NCBI RefSeq assembly: GCF_018294505.1
Contig: NC_057814.1
Location: 299,808,935-299,872,934 of the forward strand
Length of the DNA: 64,000 nucleotides
Direction of reading: 5' to 3'
Origin: Triticum aestivum
Lineage: Eukaryota; Streptophyta; Magnoliopsida; Poales; Poaceae
A program made the position numbers and the translations under genes. Position 1 is the first letter of the stretch. Each line of letters starts with the position of its first letter. This document shows positions 33,988-45,660 of the stretch, in pieces. A model generated the notes under the pieces. The model ran no database searches. It was given only the letters and a program-made list of their open reading frames with translations, and was not told the origin of the DNA.

Positions 33988-34182
33988 AAGCGCGCCTTCC
34001 TCGGCCGAAATGACATGTGCCGAATAATTCATAAACCATGGTCAGCAAAACACGCTCTCCTCGCCCGAAATAGCTCGCGCCCACTATTTCAAAACACGCT
34101 CTCCTCACCCGAAATCGCTCGCGCCCTCTATATTTCAAAACACGCCCTCCTCGCCCGAAATCGCTCCAGCCCACTATTTGGG
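33988..34182 (+). repeat. Tandem repeat, 44-46-bp unit, three copies and a diverged fourth
   Basis: Units start at 34047, 34091 and 34137 and read AAAACACGCTCTCCTCGCCC, then 'gaaat.gctcgcgcc' and 'actatttc'. A weaker copy lies at 33988-34035. The array is 230-370 bp upstream of the ATG at 34413, so it could be promoter sequence. Confidence 0.85.
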
Positions 34183-34412
34183 GAGAAGCAAAATTACTCT
34201 ACAATCCCCGACCCTCAGTACACAGACCCAAGCCGAGAAGCCTAAAGGCAGGGGTAGAACTGTAACTCCCCCTCACATTTCAGACAAATGCGTCCGTAAA
34301 ACATGGTTCCACTCCCCTCCCAATCCCCCCCATTCATACCTCGTGGGCGCCAAATCACCTTCTCCCCGGAAGCTCTCTTCTCCCGAGCCGCGAAACCTCA
34401 GCCCCTCCTCCA

Positions 34413-35530
34413 TGGCGCACCCCACCGCACCAATTTCACAGCCGCCCTCTTCCCTAATGCCGGAGAAGCTGTCCATTTGCCGTCGTGCACTGGGCCGTGT
34501 GCCTCTTACTCCGTGCTGCTGGAGCTGCCTCGATGACGGCCGCGTGAACCGTACTGGAGCCGATTCACCCCCGCCATTGTTCATGGCGCCGGAGCGGCTC
34601 CAACTTCGGATCTATCCAGAGTCCTGCCACTGCTTCCCCGTAGCCATCGACCGTGGCGACATCGCTGTTTCCCTGCCGCTGGTCGCCACCCCAACTGCGC
34701 CGGCCTCACCATCTCGGCAGCTGGACCTGCCTACTTCACCATGCCGCCAGATAGGTCGCACCCTCATCTCAAATCACTTTATTTAGGAGTCAGTTGTCTG
34801 AATTTTTATTCTGGGCCAATCGATTCCCAATGGGAAGCAGCACCCCTCGAGGCGACGGAGCTCCTAGGCTGCCGGTTGGCTGGTGTCTAACGTAACGGTG
34901 CGGGGCCGCAAGTTCGCCGCGGAAGCAGCGCTTAGATGGATATCTTAGAGTTGCGTGGGTTGAAGGTACTGCCGCCACCGGATCTGGATGACGGGGAGTC
35001 TTTGTGGATTGGCCCAGGGGCGGCGCAACCACGATAGTTCGGTGGGGCGGGGAGCGGGATTTTGGCCAGGACCACGGACGGCGGAGGAAGGCTGCTCTGC
35101 CGTTGGTCGCTGGCTCTTCGGGGAAGATTCCTAACAGGGTCAGCCGGGAGGCACAAGACGGCCATCAATCCATCCGGCGTAGATCGGAAAGTACCAAAAT
35201 AAAATAAAATCGTGTGACCCCAATTTAGTCTTCAGGCAACAGACGTGTGACCACTCTCGTACCTTGCTGTTGATCTCTTAGTGTATTTCTTCAGATCAAA
35301 GAGATGTGTCGTTCTTAACATTATGTGTTATCTGCATCTTCAGCCACACCGTCTTCCGACTCACCGCAGCTGCTGGAAACAAGGGAAGCATACACCAGAA
35401 GGGAGCTATAGTCCCTACTCAACAGTTCCCTGCATCGAATGCGCGTGCCCGACATGGACAGCCACAACAACTGCAGGGCCATCGACAAGTCAGCACATGA
35501 TGCTCACTCCTATGGATGGCTGCCAGATAG
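34413..35530 (+). CDS. Proposed 5' exons of an unrecognised host gene
   Basis: An open segment from ATG 34413 (MAHPTAPISQPPSS...) runs to a GT donor at 34755. A second open segment (about 35344-35530, after a TTCAG acceptor) runs to a GT donor at 35531. Both end in nearly the same bases (GCCAGATAG then GT) and their following intron starts are also alike (34740-34790 against 35515-35565). The 3' exon region was therefore duplicated, and the two may be alternatives. Each leaves one base of a codon (phase 1). The segment at 48342 can accept that phase: both need a glycine codon completed by GC. However, the second segment's acceptor does not fit the first one's donor phase, so they do not simply join. 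No domain is recognised. Confidence 0.35.
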
Positions 35531-35620
35531 GTTGTACCCTCATCTTACTTGTGTGCAACATTTATGGCTTTGTTATTCATGTAAGCATGGAAAATAGATT
35601 ATCACATTTCATTGTATATT

Positions 35621-37147
35621 TGATAACCCACAAGTATAGGGGATCAATTGTAGCCTCTTTTGATAAGTAAGAGTGTCAAACCCAATGAGGAGCTAAAGGT
35701 AGAACAAATATTCCCTCAAGTTCTATCGACCACCGATTCAACTCTACGCACACTTGACGTTCGCTTTACCGGAAACAAGTATGAAACTAGAAGTACATCG
35801 TAGGTGTTGTTGGATAGGTTTGCAAGATAATAAAGAGCGCGTAAATAAAAAGTAGGGGCTGTTTAGATAAAGGCACAACTAAATTAGTTTTAGTAGAGAG
35901 CTTTTTGTCACGTGAAAGTTATTTGTCCCTAGGGAATCGATAACTAGACCGGTAATCGTTATTGCAATTTTATTCGAGGGAGAGGAATAAGCTAACATAC
36001 ATTCTCTACTTGGATCATATGCACTTATGATTGGAACTCTAGCAAGCGTCCGCAACTACTAAAGATCATTAAGGTAAAAACCAACCATAGCATTAAAGTA
36101 TCAAGTCCTCTTTATTCCCATACGCAAACAACCTACTTACTCGGGTATGTGCTTCTGTCACTCACGCCACCCACCATAAGCAAATCATGAACATATTGCA
36201 AACCCTACAACGGGGATCCCTCACGCTTGCACGATACGGAGAGCACCATAGGAGAGCACCAATAATAAAACATGCAACTCAAACCAATCACGATCATCAA
36301 TTAACCCATAGGACAAAACGGATCTACTCAAACATCATAGGATAGCCATACATCATTGGGAAATAACATATAGCGTTGAGCACCATGTTTAAGTAGAGAT
36401 TACAGCGGGTAAAAGAGGGGTTACACCGCTGCATAGAGGGGGGAAGAGTTGGTGATGATGGCGGTGAAGTTGTTGGTGAAGATTGCGATGATGATGATGG
36501 CCCCGGTGGCACTCCGGCGCCACTGGAAGCGAGGGGGAGAGAGCCACCCCTCCTTCTTCTTCTTCTTCTTCCTTGACTTTCTCCCTAGGTGGGACAAGGG
36601 TTTCCCCTCTGGTCCTTGGTCTCCATGGCATGGGAGGGGCGAGAGCCGCTCCGAGATTGGATCTGTCTGTCTGTCTCTCTCTGTTTCTGTGCTCTGGTAT
36701 TCTGCCCTCTCACCGTTTCTTATATATCCGGAGATCCGTAACTCCGATTGGATCGAAACCTTCGCCAAGATTTTTTCCAAAAATTAGCTTTCTTGCGGCT
36801 AAAGAAGAGCAGCAACCGCCTTATGGGGGGCCATGAGGGTCAGGGGCGCGCCCAGGGGGGCAGGCGCGCATTCCTGCCTCGTGCCCCCCTCGGGCACCAT
36901 CTCGCGTTGATTCTTCTTCCCATATTTCACAAATATTCCAAAATCCGTCCATTTTTATCCCGTTTGGACTCCGTTTGATATGGGGTTTCTGCGAAACATA
37001 AAACATGCAACAAACAGGAACTTGCACTAGGCACTGGATCAATATGTTAGTCCCAAAATTAGTATAAAAAGTTGCCAAAAGTATATGAAGGTTGTAGAAT
37101 ATTGGCATGGAACAATAAAAAATTATAGATACGACGGAGACGTATCA
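35621..37147 (-). repeat. LTR (3' LTR in element sense), 1527 bp
   Basis: It starts TGATAACCCACAAG and ends GGAGACGTATCA on the plus strand. Compared with the other LTR I count ten mismatches in the first ~195 aligned bases. Confidence 0.92.
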
Positions 37148-37162
37148 GCATCCCCAAGCTTA
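37148..37162 (-). other. Polypurine tract of the non-autonomous element
   Basis: On the minus strand, TAAGCTTGGGGATGC directly precedes the LTR. Similar copies sit inside the element at 40261-40275 and 40318-40332. Confidence 0.75.
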
Positions 37163-38783
37163 ATTCCTACTCGTTCTCGAGTAGGTAAATGATAAAAAAG
37201 ATAATTTTTTATGTGGAATGCTACCTAGCATAATCTTGATCACATAATCTAATCATGGCATGAATATTAAGACACAAGTGATTCAAAGCAATAGTCTATC
37301 ATTTGACATTAAGACAATAATACTTCAAGCATACTAACCAAGAAATTATGTCTTATCAAAATAACATAGCAGAAGGAAGCTCATCCCTACAAAATCATAT
37401 AGTCTGGCTATGCTCCATCTTCACCACACAAAGCATTCGAATCATGCACAACCCCGATGACAAGCCGAGCAATTGGTTCATAATTTTTAACGCGCTTCAT
37501 CCTTTTCAACCCTCACGCAATACATGAGCGCAAGCCATGGACATAGTACTATGGGTGGAATAGAATATGATGATGGAGGTTTGTGTGAGAAGACAAAAAG
37601 GAGAAAGTCTCACATCGACGCGGCTAATCAACGGGCTATGGAGATGCCCATCAATTGATGTCAATGTGAGGAGTAGGGATTGCCATGCAACGGATGCACT
37701 AGAGCTATAAGTGTATGAAAGCTCAAACTGAAATTAGTGGGTGTGCATCCAACTTGCTTGCTCATGAAGACCTAGGGCATTTGAGGAAGCCCATCATTGA
37801 AATATACAAGCCAAGTTCTATAATGAAAATTCCCACTAGTATATGAAAGTGATAACTCAAGAGACTCTCTATATAAAGAACATGGTGCTACTCTGAAGCA
37901 CAAGTGTGGTAAAAGGATAGTAACATTGCCCCTTCTCTCTTTTTCTCTCATTTTTTATTTTTTTCCTCTTTTTTCTCTTTTTTTGGTGGGCTTCTTTGGC
38001 CTCTTTTTTTTTATTTGGGCTTCTTTGGCCTCTCTTTTTTAAAGTCCGGAGCCTCATCCCGACTTGTGGGGGAATCGTACTCTCCATCATCCCTTTCCTC
38101 ACTGGAGCAATGCTCTAATAATGATGATCATCACACTTTTATTTACTTACAACTCAATATTACAACTCGATACTAGAACAAAGATATGACTCTATATGAA
38201 TGCCTCCGGCGGTGTACTGGCATGTGCAATGATCTAGCGTAGCAATGACATCAAAAAACGGACAAGCCATGAAAACATCATGCTAGCTATCTTACGATCA
38301 TGCAAAGCAATATGACAATAAATGCTCAAGTCATGTATATGATAATCATGGAAGTTGCATGGCAATATATCTCGGAATGGCTATGGAAATGCCATGATAG
38401 GTAGGTATGGTGGCTGTTTTGAGGAAGATATAATGAGGCTTATGTGTGATAGAGTATATCGTATCACGGGGTTTTGGATACAGCGGCGAAGTTTGCACCA
38501 ACTCTCGAGGTGAGAAAGGGCAATGCACGGTACCAAAGAGACTAGCAATGATGGAAGGGTGAGAGTGCGTATAATCCATGGACTCACATTAGTCATAAAG
38601 AACTCATATACTTATTGCAAAAGTTTATTAGCCCTCGAAGCAAAGTACTACTATGCATGCCCCTAGGGGGATAGATTGGTAGGAAAAGAACATCGCTCGT
38701 CCCCGACCACCACTCATAAGGAAGACAATCCATAAATACCTCATGCTCCAACTTCGTTACATAACGGTTCACCATACGTGCAT
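37163..38783 (-). other. Internal non-coding region of the non-autonomous element
   Basis: AT-rich sequence between the LTR and the nested solo LTR. It has a long T/C-rich tract near 37925-38040. No retroviral domain is readable on either strand. Confidence 0.6.
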
Positions 38784-38788
38784 GCTAC

Positions 38789-39693
38789 TATCGGCGTTCT
38801 GGTTACGGGGGTCCCCAGACTTGCCTGCCTATGGCCCACAACGAGGCCAAGCAGCAGGCCGTACGGCCCATCTTTGTCAACAAGGCACCCAAGGCCCTCG
38901 CGAGGGTCCAAGCCTCGCGAGGCGGACGACGCAAGACCTCCTCTGGAGTGGCCTAGCCAGGCAGGCTCACGAGGAGCGGACATATCAAGGCAAGGCAAAC
39001 CTCACGAGGCTCTCGTGACGTGAGCCATGACGGAAGGTACCAGGCGGGTGCCAGGCGGGCGCCGGTGCGCGCAACGTCCTTATTTCCTCTTTGGTGCTAA
39101 GGAGGCCAGCGCAGGCGAAGAGTACCGAGCCATCAGGCAAAGGTTGTCATATTGGTGCAACGAGACCAAGACCAGGAGGACGGCAAGGCGGAGGTCATCG
39201 TGGAGCCCAAGACGGCGTCACCCCAGGGCTTTTCGCAGGCGAAGACCGCTTTTGTCAGGATAGCTTGTATTAGCTGTCCCCCTTCAAATTTGCCCGCCAT
39301 TGTTGGCTCCCTTCCCGCTCGATATTTGGGAAGAGGACCAGGGCCTCTATAAATAGGACTAGCCACCACAGTAGGAGGCAACTGATCCCGAACCAGTTCC
39401 GATCATCCTCAACTACACAAGCACAAGAACACCTCAACCTCAGGAAGTTGTTCTTCCCTTGCACTGTTCATCATCAGCCCAAGAGGCAATCCACCACCAC
39501 CACATTGGAGTAGGGTATTACACCACAACGGTGGCCCGAACTAGTATAAACCCCGTGTCTTTCTGTGTTGCAAGTTCATCGAGTTCATCCGCGAGATCTT
39601 AGCGAGCTAGAGCGTAGATCGGTAGGAGGGAGAGACTTCGTGCGCACCCAAGTGTTCGAACCTTAAGGGTTTGCCGGAACCCCACATCCGACA
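38789..39693 (+). mobile_element. Nested solo LTR, 905 bp
   Basis: The unit lies between two copies of GCTAC (38784-38788 and 39694-39698). It starts TATCGGCGTTCTGG, with TA where TG is expected, and ends CACATCCGACA. A TATA box (39347-39356) points along the plus strand. It has no internal region. Family not identified. Confidence 0.88.
39347..39356 (+). promoter_or_regulatory. TATA box of the nested solo LTR
   Basis: CTATAAATAG lies about 560 bp into the 905-bp LTR, followed by an A/C-rich stretch. This matches an LTR promoter pointing along the plus strand. Confidence 0.7.
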
Positions 39694-39889
39694 GCTACGG
39701 GACTTGCAACCCTCAACACAAGTATTTCTCGATTTCACAATTACTCAACTAGCACGACTCTAATATCACCACCTTTATATCGCAAAACTATTGCAACGAA
39801 TCAAACATATCATATTCAGTGATCTACATGTTTTATGTAGGATTTTATGACTAACCATGTGAATGACCAATTCCTGTCATCTCTCTAAA

Positions 39890-40112
39890 TAGATATAAGT
39901 GAAGCAAGAGAGTTTAATTCTTTCTACAAAATATATGCCCACTCTCTAACAAATATAAGTGAAGCAAAAGTGCATTCTACAAATGGCGGTTTTCTATGTG
40001 AAGACAAACATGCAATCCAAACTTCAAATGATATAAGTGAAGCACATGAAGCATTCTATAAAGCCATACTCAAAGAATATAAGTGAAGTGCAATGAGCAT
40101 TCTATAAATCAA
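39890..40112 (-). repeat. Short interspersed motif, ATATAAGTGAAG, four copies
   Basis: ATATAAGTGAAG followed within 15-40 bp by 'cattctayaaa' recurs near 39892, 39953, 40029 and 40079. It lies in the non-coding internal region of the non-autonomous element. Confidence 0.7.
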
Positions 40113-41128
40113 CCAAGTACTATCTCATACCAGCATGGTGCATAAAAGAAAAATGAAAACTAAATGCAAAAGACGCTCCAAGATTTGCACATATCGCATG
40201 AACGAAACGAATCCGAAAACATGCCAATACTTGTTGAAGAAAGAGGGGCTGCCTTCCGGGGCATCCGCAAGCTTAGAAGCTTGAGTCTCCTTGAATATTT
40301 ACTTGGGGTGCCTTGGGCATCCCCAAGCTTGAGCTCTTGCCTCTCCTTCTTCTCCTCATGTCGAGACATCCTCAATCATCGAACACTCCATCCACACAAA
40401 ACTTCAACAGAAAACTCGGTAAGATCCGTTAGTATAATAAAGCAAATCACTACTCTAAGTACTGTTGCAAACCAATTCATATTTTGTTTTTGCATTTTAG
40501 CTACTGTAATATAATTTTTCCATGGCTTAATCCACTGATAGAAATTGATAGTTTCATCAAAACAAGCAAACTATGCATCAAAAACAGAATCTGTCTAAAA
40601 CAGAACAGTCTGTAACAATCTGAACATTAACCATACTTCTGGTACTTACAAAATTCTGCAAAAACTAGGAAAAATAAAAAATTTGTATAGAAAGAAAGTG
40701 CAAAAAAATTAGAACCGTTTGACGTTCCAGTAAAAAATGTAAAATCGCGCACTACGGCCAAAGTTTCTGTTCTGCACCGCACAAACCAACAAGCATTGTA
40801 AACATCCTAAAGGCAAACCTTGGCACATTATTTTTATAATATAATTTAATTGTACAAGGTGATAATTATTTTTATTGAAAATTTTCTGTAATTAAGATTC
40901 ACAAAGTTTCCATGATCATGAACAAAGTTCAAGGAGCTCTCCCACTTCAACAATGCTTGTCTTTCTCACTTTCACTTTCCTTTTTGAAAACTTCTAGGTT
41001 CCCCTCTTTATATTTTTTGTTTTTAAACTATATAAAAGCACTCAACAGAAATAAATGACTCTCTAAAACTTCCGGGTTGTCTCCCTGGTAGCGCTTACTT
41101 TAAAGCCATTAAGCTAGGCATATAGTGC

Positions 41129-42495
41129 TCAAGTAGCGAATCCACCCGGATCCCAAGATATATCAAAGCCAATTTTAATTAGCAATGATTTGGCATTTAG
41201 TAGTGAGCACAAAGTAACATATATCAAGCAATGACGAAGTCTAAATCTCTTCCTATGCATTGGCATGTCATAAAAGAACAATTCATGCACACATAGTAAA
41301 GGCCAATGCATAGTATAAATAGTTTCTTGCAATTTTATCATGTTGGGAACATAGAGAGGTGGAGATATAGTTCCTCTCTCATAATAATTGCAAGTAGGAG
41401 CAGGAAGCACATGCATATTATATTCATAAAAATCATCATGTGCAACGGTAGAAGGCAATCCATCAATATAATCCTTAATAAGTGCAAACTTCTCCGATAT
41501 AGTGTAGTTTGGAGAATTCAAAAAGATAATATGACCATCATGCGTGGGTGCAATAGCAACAATTTCAGGTTTAACATAAGGAACTATAGCAAGATCATCT
41601 CCATAAGCATAATTCTTATTGGCATCTTGGCCACAAGCATAGCAAGCATCATCAAAAAGGTATATTTCAAGAGAATCAACGGGATCATAACAGCCATCAT
41701 AGCAATCATCCTTCGGTAAGCACGAAGGGAAATTAAACAATGTATGAGTTGAAGAGTTACTCTCATTAGAAGGTGGGCACGGGTGATCAATCCGCTCTTC
41801 CTCCTTTTGTTCTTCGCTCTCCTCCTCATCTTTTTCATCCAATAATCTCACAGTTTCATCAATTTCTTCTTCCATAGACTCCTGCAAAAAATTAGTCTCT
41901 TCTTGGACAGCGGAGACTTTCTCAATAAATGCATCAATATCGGCATTGTATTCATAATTCTCATAGCAATATTTAAGGATAGCTAAATTTTTAGGTCTTT
42001 AAATACAGATTCAATTTGTTCCACACTCTTTAAATACAGATTTTCACACTCTTTAAATACAGATTCAATTCCATAAGCACCCATGAAAGAAACAAATTCT
42101 TCTATTTGTTCCACATCATAGTAATCATATATACCTCTAGCATAAGAAGCCAAGGTTTCATTATCATTAAATTTGCATGAAAATGGAAGGTGTGGAGACT
42201 TCATCCTAGAGCAACAAGTATAATCGTATCTCAAGCATAGTTGCCTAGCATACCACTTCAACATATAAATTTGATCCCATAATAGTTTCCCTTTTTGAGT
42301 CAAGCGATAATCCCTAAAGTATTCACGTTGATCCAACGTGTCTCCCATGACCAAATTGAATGTGGTTTTCTCAGGATTATCAAAGTAGTACGTAATATCT
42401 ATCACATAACGAGCATCGAGGGTTTTAGGGGGTTCCCCATCTCCATGAGCAGCAAGTACACCTAAGTTTTTTGGTATTTCGTGTTCCATATCCAT
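41129..42495 (-). pseudogene. Gag-position protein of the non-autonomous element, one frame change
   Basis: The minus strand from ATG 42495 reads 170 codons to 41983, and a second open frame (from 41887, readable back to about 41975) continues to 41129. Together this is about 450 residues with one frame change near 41980. Part one has an aromatic-rich block ('LLWDQIYMLKWYARQLCLRYDY', 'YARGIYDYYDVEQIEEFVSFM'); part two starts with a long acidic stretch ('DEKDEEESEEQKEEE') and then mixed sequence. A duplicated 'ctctttaaatacagattt' segment near 42000-42065 sits beside the frame change and may have caused it. I know no enzyme domain here; similar unknown proteins seem to recur in Triticeae gypsy elements, and a structural Gag-like role is only inferred from position. 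Confidence 0.6.
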
Positions 42496-42589
42496 AACTA
42501 AAGATAGAAAACAACTTAGGACAGCAAATAAAAATTACTTAGTGATCAAGCAAACAAGCACACACGAGAATATTCACCCCACACTATTG

Positions 42590-42619
42590 CTCCCCGGCAA
42601 CGGCGCAAGAAAAAGGTCT
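42590..42619 (-). other. Primer-binding-like site of the non-autonomous element
   Basis: On the minus strand, about 12 nt after the LTR, the sequence reads TTGCGCCGTTGCCGGGGAG. It closely resembles the 'TGGCGCCGTTGCCGGGG' site seen next to many grass gypsy 5' LTRs. Confidence 0.6.
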
Positions 42620-44294
42620 TGATAACCCACAAGTATAGGAGATCAATTGTAGCCTCTCTCGATAAGTAAGAGTGTCGAACCCAACGAGGAGCTAAAGGTA
42701 GAACAAATATTCCCTCAGGTTCTATCGACCACCGATACAACTCTACGTACACTTGACGTTCGCTTTACCGGAAACAAGTATGAAACTAGAAGTACTTTGT
42801 AGGTGTTGTTGGATAGGTTTGCAAGATAATAAAGAGCGCGCAAATAAAAAGTAGGGGCTGTTTAGGTAAAGGCACAACTTAATTAGTTTTAGTAGAGAGC
42901 TTTTTGTCACGTGAAAGTTATTTGTCCCTAGGCAATCGATAACTAGACCGGTAATCGTTATTGCAATTTTATTTGAGGGAGAGGCATAAGCTAACATACT
43001 TTCTCTACTTGGATCATATGCACTTATGATTGGAACTCTAGCAAGCGTCCGCAACTACTAAAGATCATTAAGGTAAAACCCAACCATAGCATTAAAGTAT
43101 CAAGTCCTCTTTATTCCCATACGCAAACAACCTACTTACTCGGGTATGTGCTTCTGTCACTCACGCCACCCACCATAAGAAAATCATGAACATATTGCAA
43201 ACCCTACAGCGGGGATCCCTCACGCTTGCACGACATGGAGAGCACCATAGGACGGCACCAATAATAAAACATGCAACTCAAACCAATCACGATCATCAAT
43301 TAACCCATAGGACAAAACTGATCTACTCAAACATCATAGGATAGCCATACATATTGGGAAATAATATATAGCATTGAGCACCATGTTTAAGTAGATATTA
43401 CAGCGGGTAAAAGAGGGGTTATACCGCTGCATAGAGGGGGGAAGAATTGGTGATGACGGCGGTGAAGTTGTTGGTGAAGATTGTGGTGATGATGATGGCC
43501 CTGGTGGCACTCAGGCGCCACCGGAAGCGAGGGGGGGAGAGCCCCCCTCCTTCTTTGTCGGGACCCCAATCCTAAGTCACACCGATCTAGCATGTAACAC
43601 ATCATATCATTTTGCGGCCTCACGCACGGTATTGTCACGGGTGCCACCTTACCTGGCCCGGGACCGTTTGCGCCTTTTGGCTCACATATATGATAGTGTC
43701 GCTAGCATCCATATGAAAAGGAACTCGGGCCGACATGACTAGTCGTAAACCCAAAGTGGCACTAACTTACACGGACATGCATACATGACCCAGCAACAAA
43801 CGTGTCGGTCATCAGCAAGTGAATCCGGGCTGTAGCAGCTGGGCTAACAGGACTCCGGAGAATCCAGGATGTACCAGGCTAACAGGACTCCGGTAGACAC
43901 CGCATGACATCTCCCCGAAGGGACAGACACAAGAACGAAGAAGGACACATGCCGGCCAGCCTAAGTGTTTCGGAGCAGTAGCAAGCTACCATGGCTCAGT
44001 GGAAGCACTAGGAGACATTTCCCGGTAAGAGAGGCTACCAAGGATAAACAACTAGGTTGTGGGATCCCACACATAGCAATACACATTACACGTACGCATA
44101 ACATGCAAGTATGTGCTGTACAACATGGCATCGCACCATAACTCGACAACTCATATAGATCAAGGCCCAGAAGAGCCACATAGCATTTAATACAAACAGG
44201 GGTCTCATGACCCATCATTCAGAGCATACAAGCAACAGAAGCATAACATGTCTGAGTACAGACAACTACAAATGAAAAGGGTTGAGAAGCCTGA

Positions 44295-45660
44295 CTATCT
44301 ACAAGACCCTCCCAACGGTACAAGATCGTAGCTGAGGTAACAAGCTAGTCGTCGAAGTCCATGCAGAACTACTACTGAGACAGAAGTCTCATCTACAAAC
44401 ACATAAATTAAGCAACGTGAGTACAAAGGTACTCAGCAAGACTTACATCAGATCCTATCATACATGCATTAGTATCAAGAAGGCAATGTGAGGTTTAGTT
44501 GTAGCAAGCCAGCTTTGACTCAGTGGCTATCCTGTTCTACGACTACGAGTAAGTTCTTTGAGGTAGGAAAGCGCACACGGGTCCACTAATCACCACATCA
44601 ATACACTACTATGGATTCATTCCCGTCTCCCTATGAGAAGGCCATCCATGGCACTCACACTTGTCTTGAGCATTTTAGAGTATCCACTTTAAGTTGTCTA
44701 TGTACCACGTAAGCATCCAAGAAGTCCATAACCGAGGACACGGCTATTCGAATAGATCATGATAACCCTGCAGGGGTGTACTTCTTCACACACGCTCTCA
44801 CCACTTATCACCATGTACACATCATGTATCTTGGCAATCTTCAAGTGGAAGCCTGGCGAGGGTGTCAGCCACGACCTGACTAACCACACAAGACTCTAGT
44901 CCAGGTTTACCGCCTATTCGGGTTCCATCCGCAGGGAGTCCGGCCGAGGATTCCACTACGGCCCAAAACGATGTGTGCAGGGTTCCCGAGCCCACCATCC
45001 GGGTGCCACTCGGTACACCGGGCCACGGTGCCTAGTCTGTCCTAAGTCCACCCTGCCGGGTGCCACTCGGTAGAAACCTACAAACACCAGAAACTAGTTG
45101 CAACTCCTGGACAGAGATCAAGGTGATTAATAAGCCGAGAGGGGTCGAGTTACCGGAACCCAATGTGGGGTAGTAGCTAGTCATTGGACAACATACACAG
45201 AACTCAGTTCTTAAGGGCGGTTCTAGTGAGACAACCCACCATGTACTCCTACATGGCCTCTCACCGCTACCTTTACCAAATCATGTTCACACACTTCACT
45301 CTCAGCATCAGAACATATCATAACACTCCAATCCATTCCCAATGAATCAGACTTGGCACAACTCTAAGCAATAGTAGGCATGGCATGGTAGGAACACAAC
45401 ATGGCTTCAATCAACTCCTACACATGCTAGTGGGTTTCAACTATTTACTGTGGCAATGACAGGTCATGTAGAGGAATGGGTTCAACTACCGCAGCATAAA
45501 GTAGCAGTTGAATCGTTGTTGTCCTAATGCAATAAAAGAGGGCAGGAGCGAGAGAGTGGGATTGTATCGGAATAAACAAGGGGGGTTTGCTTGCCTGGTA
45601 GATCAACAGGGGGGCACTGCTCCACAGACAGGTACTCTGGAGCACCCTCTGGAGCAGGAC
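44295..45660 (-). CDS. Putative spliced mini-gene inside the minus-strand solo LTR
   Basis: Exon A (45660 down to 45595, 66 nt) follows ...CTCGATAG and ends CTACCAG before GCAAGC, again a GC-type donor. Exon B (44392 down to 44295) follows GTGTTTGTAG and runs to TAG. Exon A is entered and left in phase 1, as in the other solo LTR, and is fully open ('PEYLSVEQCPPVDLP'). Exon B starts with AT like its counterpart, but its reading (DETSVSVVVLHGL...) is not acidic. A second phase ends in MDFDD and a stop, so a frame change in this copy is possible. Upstream exons are not defined. The intron is 1202 nt. Confidence 0.4.
44419..44434 (-). promoter_or_regulatory. Hairpin before the LTR 3' splice site (minus strand)
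   Basis: GAGTAC, a four-base loop, then GTACTC form a perfect 6-bp stem that ends 26 nt before exon B. It is the counterpart of 12376-12394. Confidence 0.6.

Noticed and set aside
37869..38102. Lys-rich 77-codon minus-strand frame
   Set aside because: It is the complement of a T/C-rich tract in the non-coding part of a retrotransposon.
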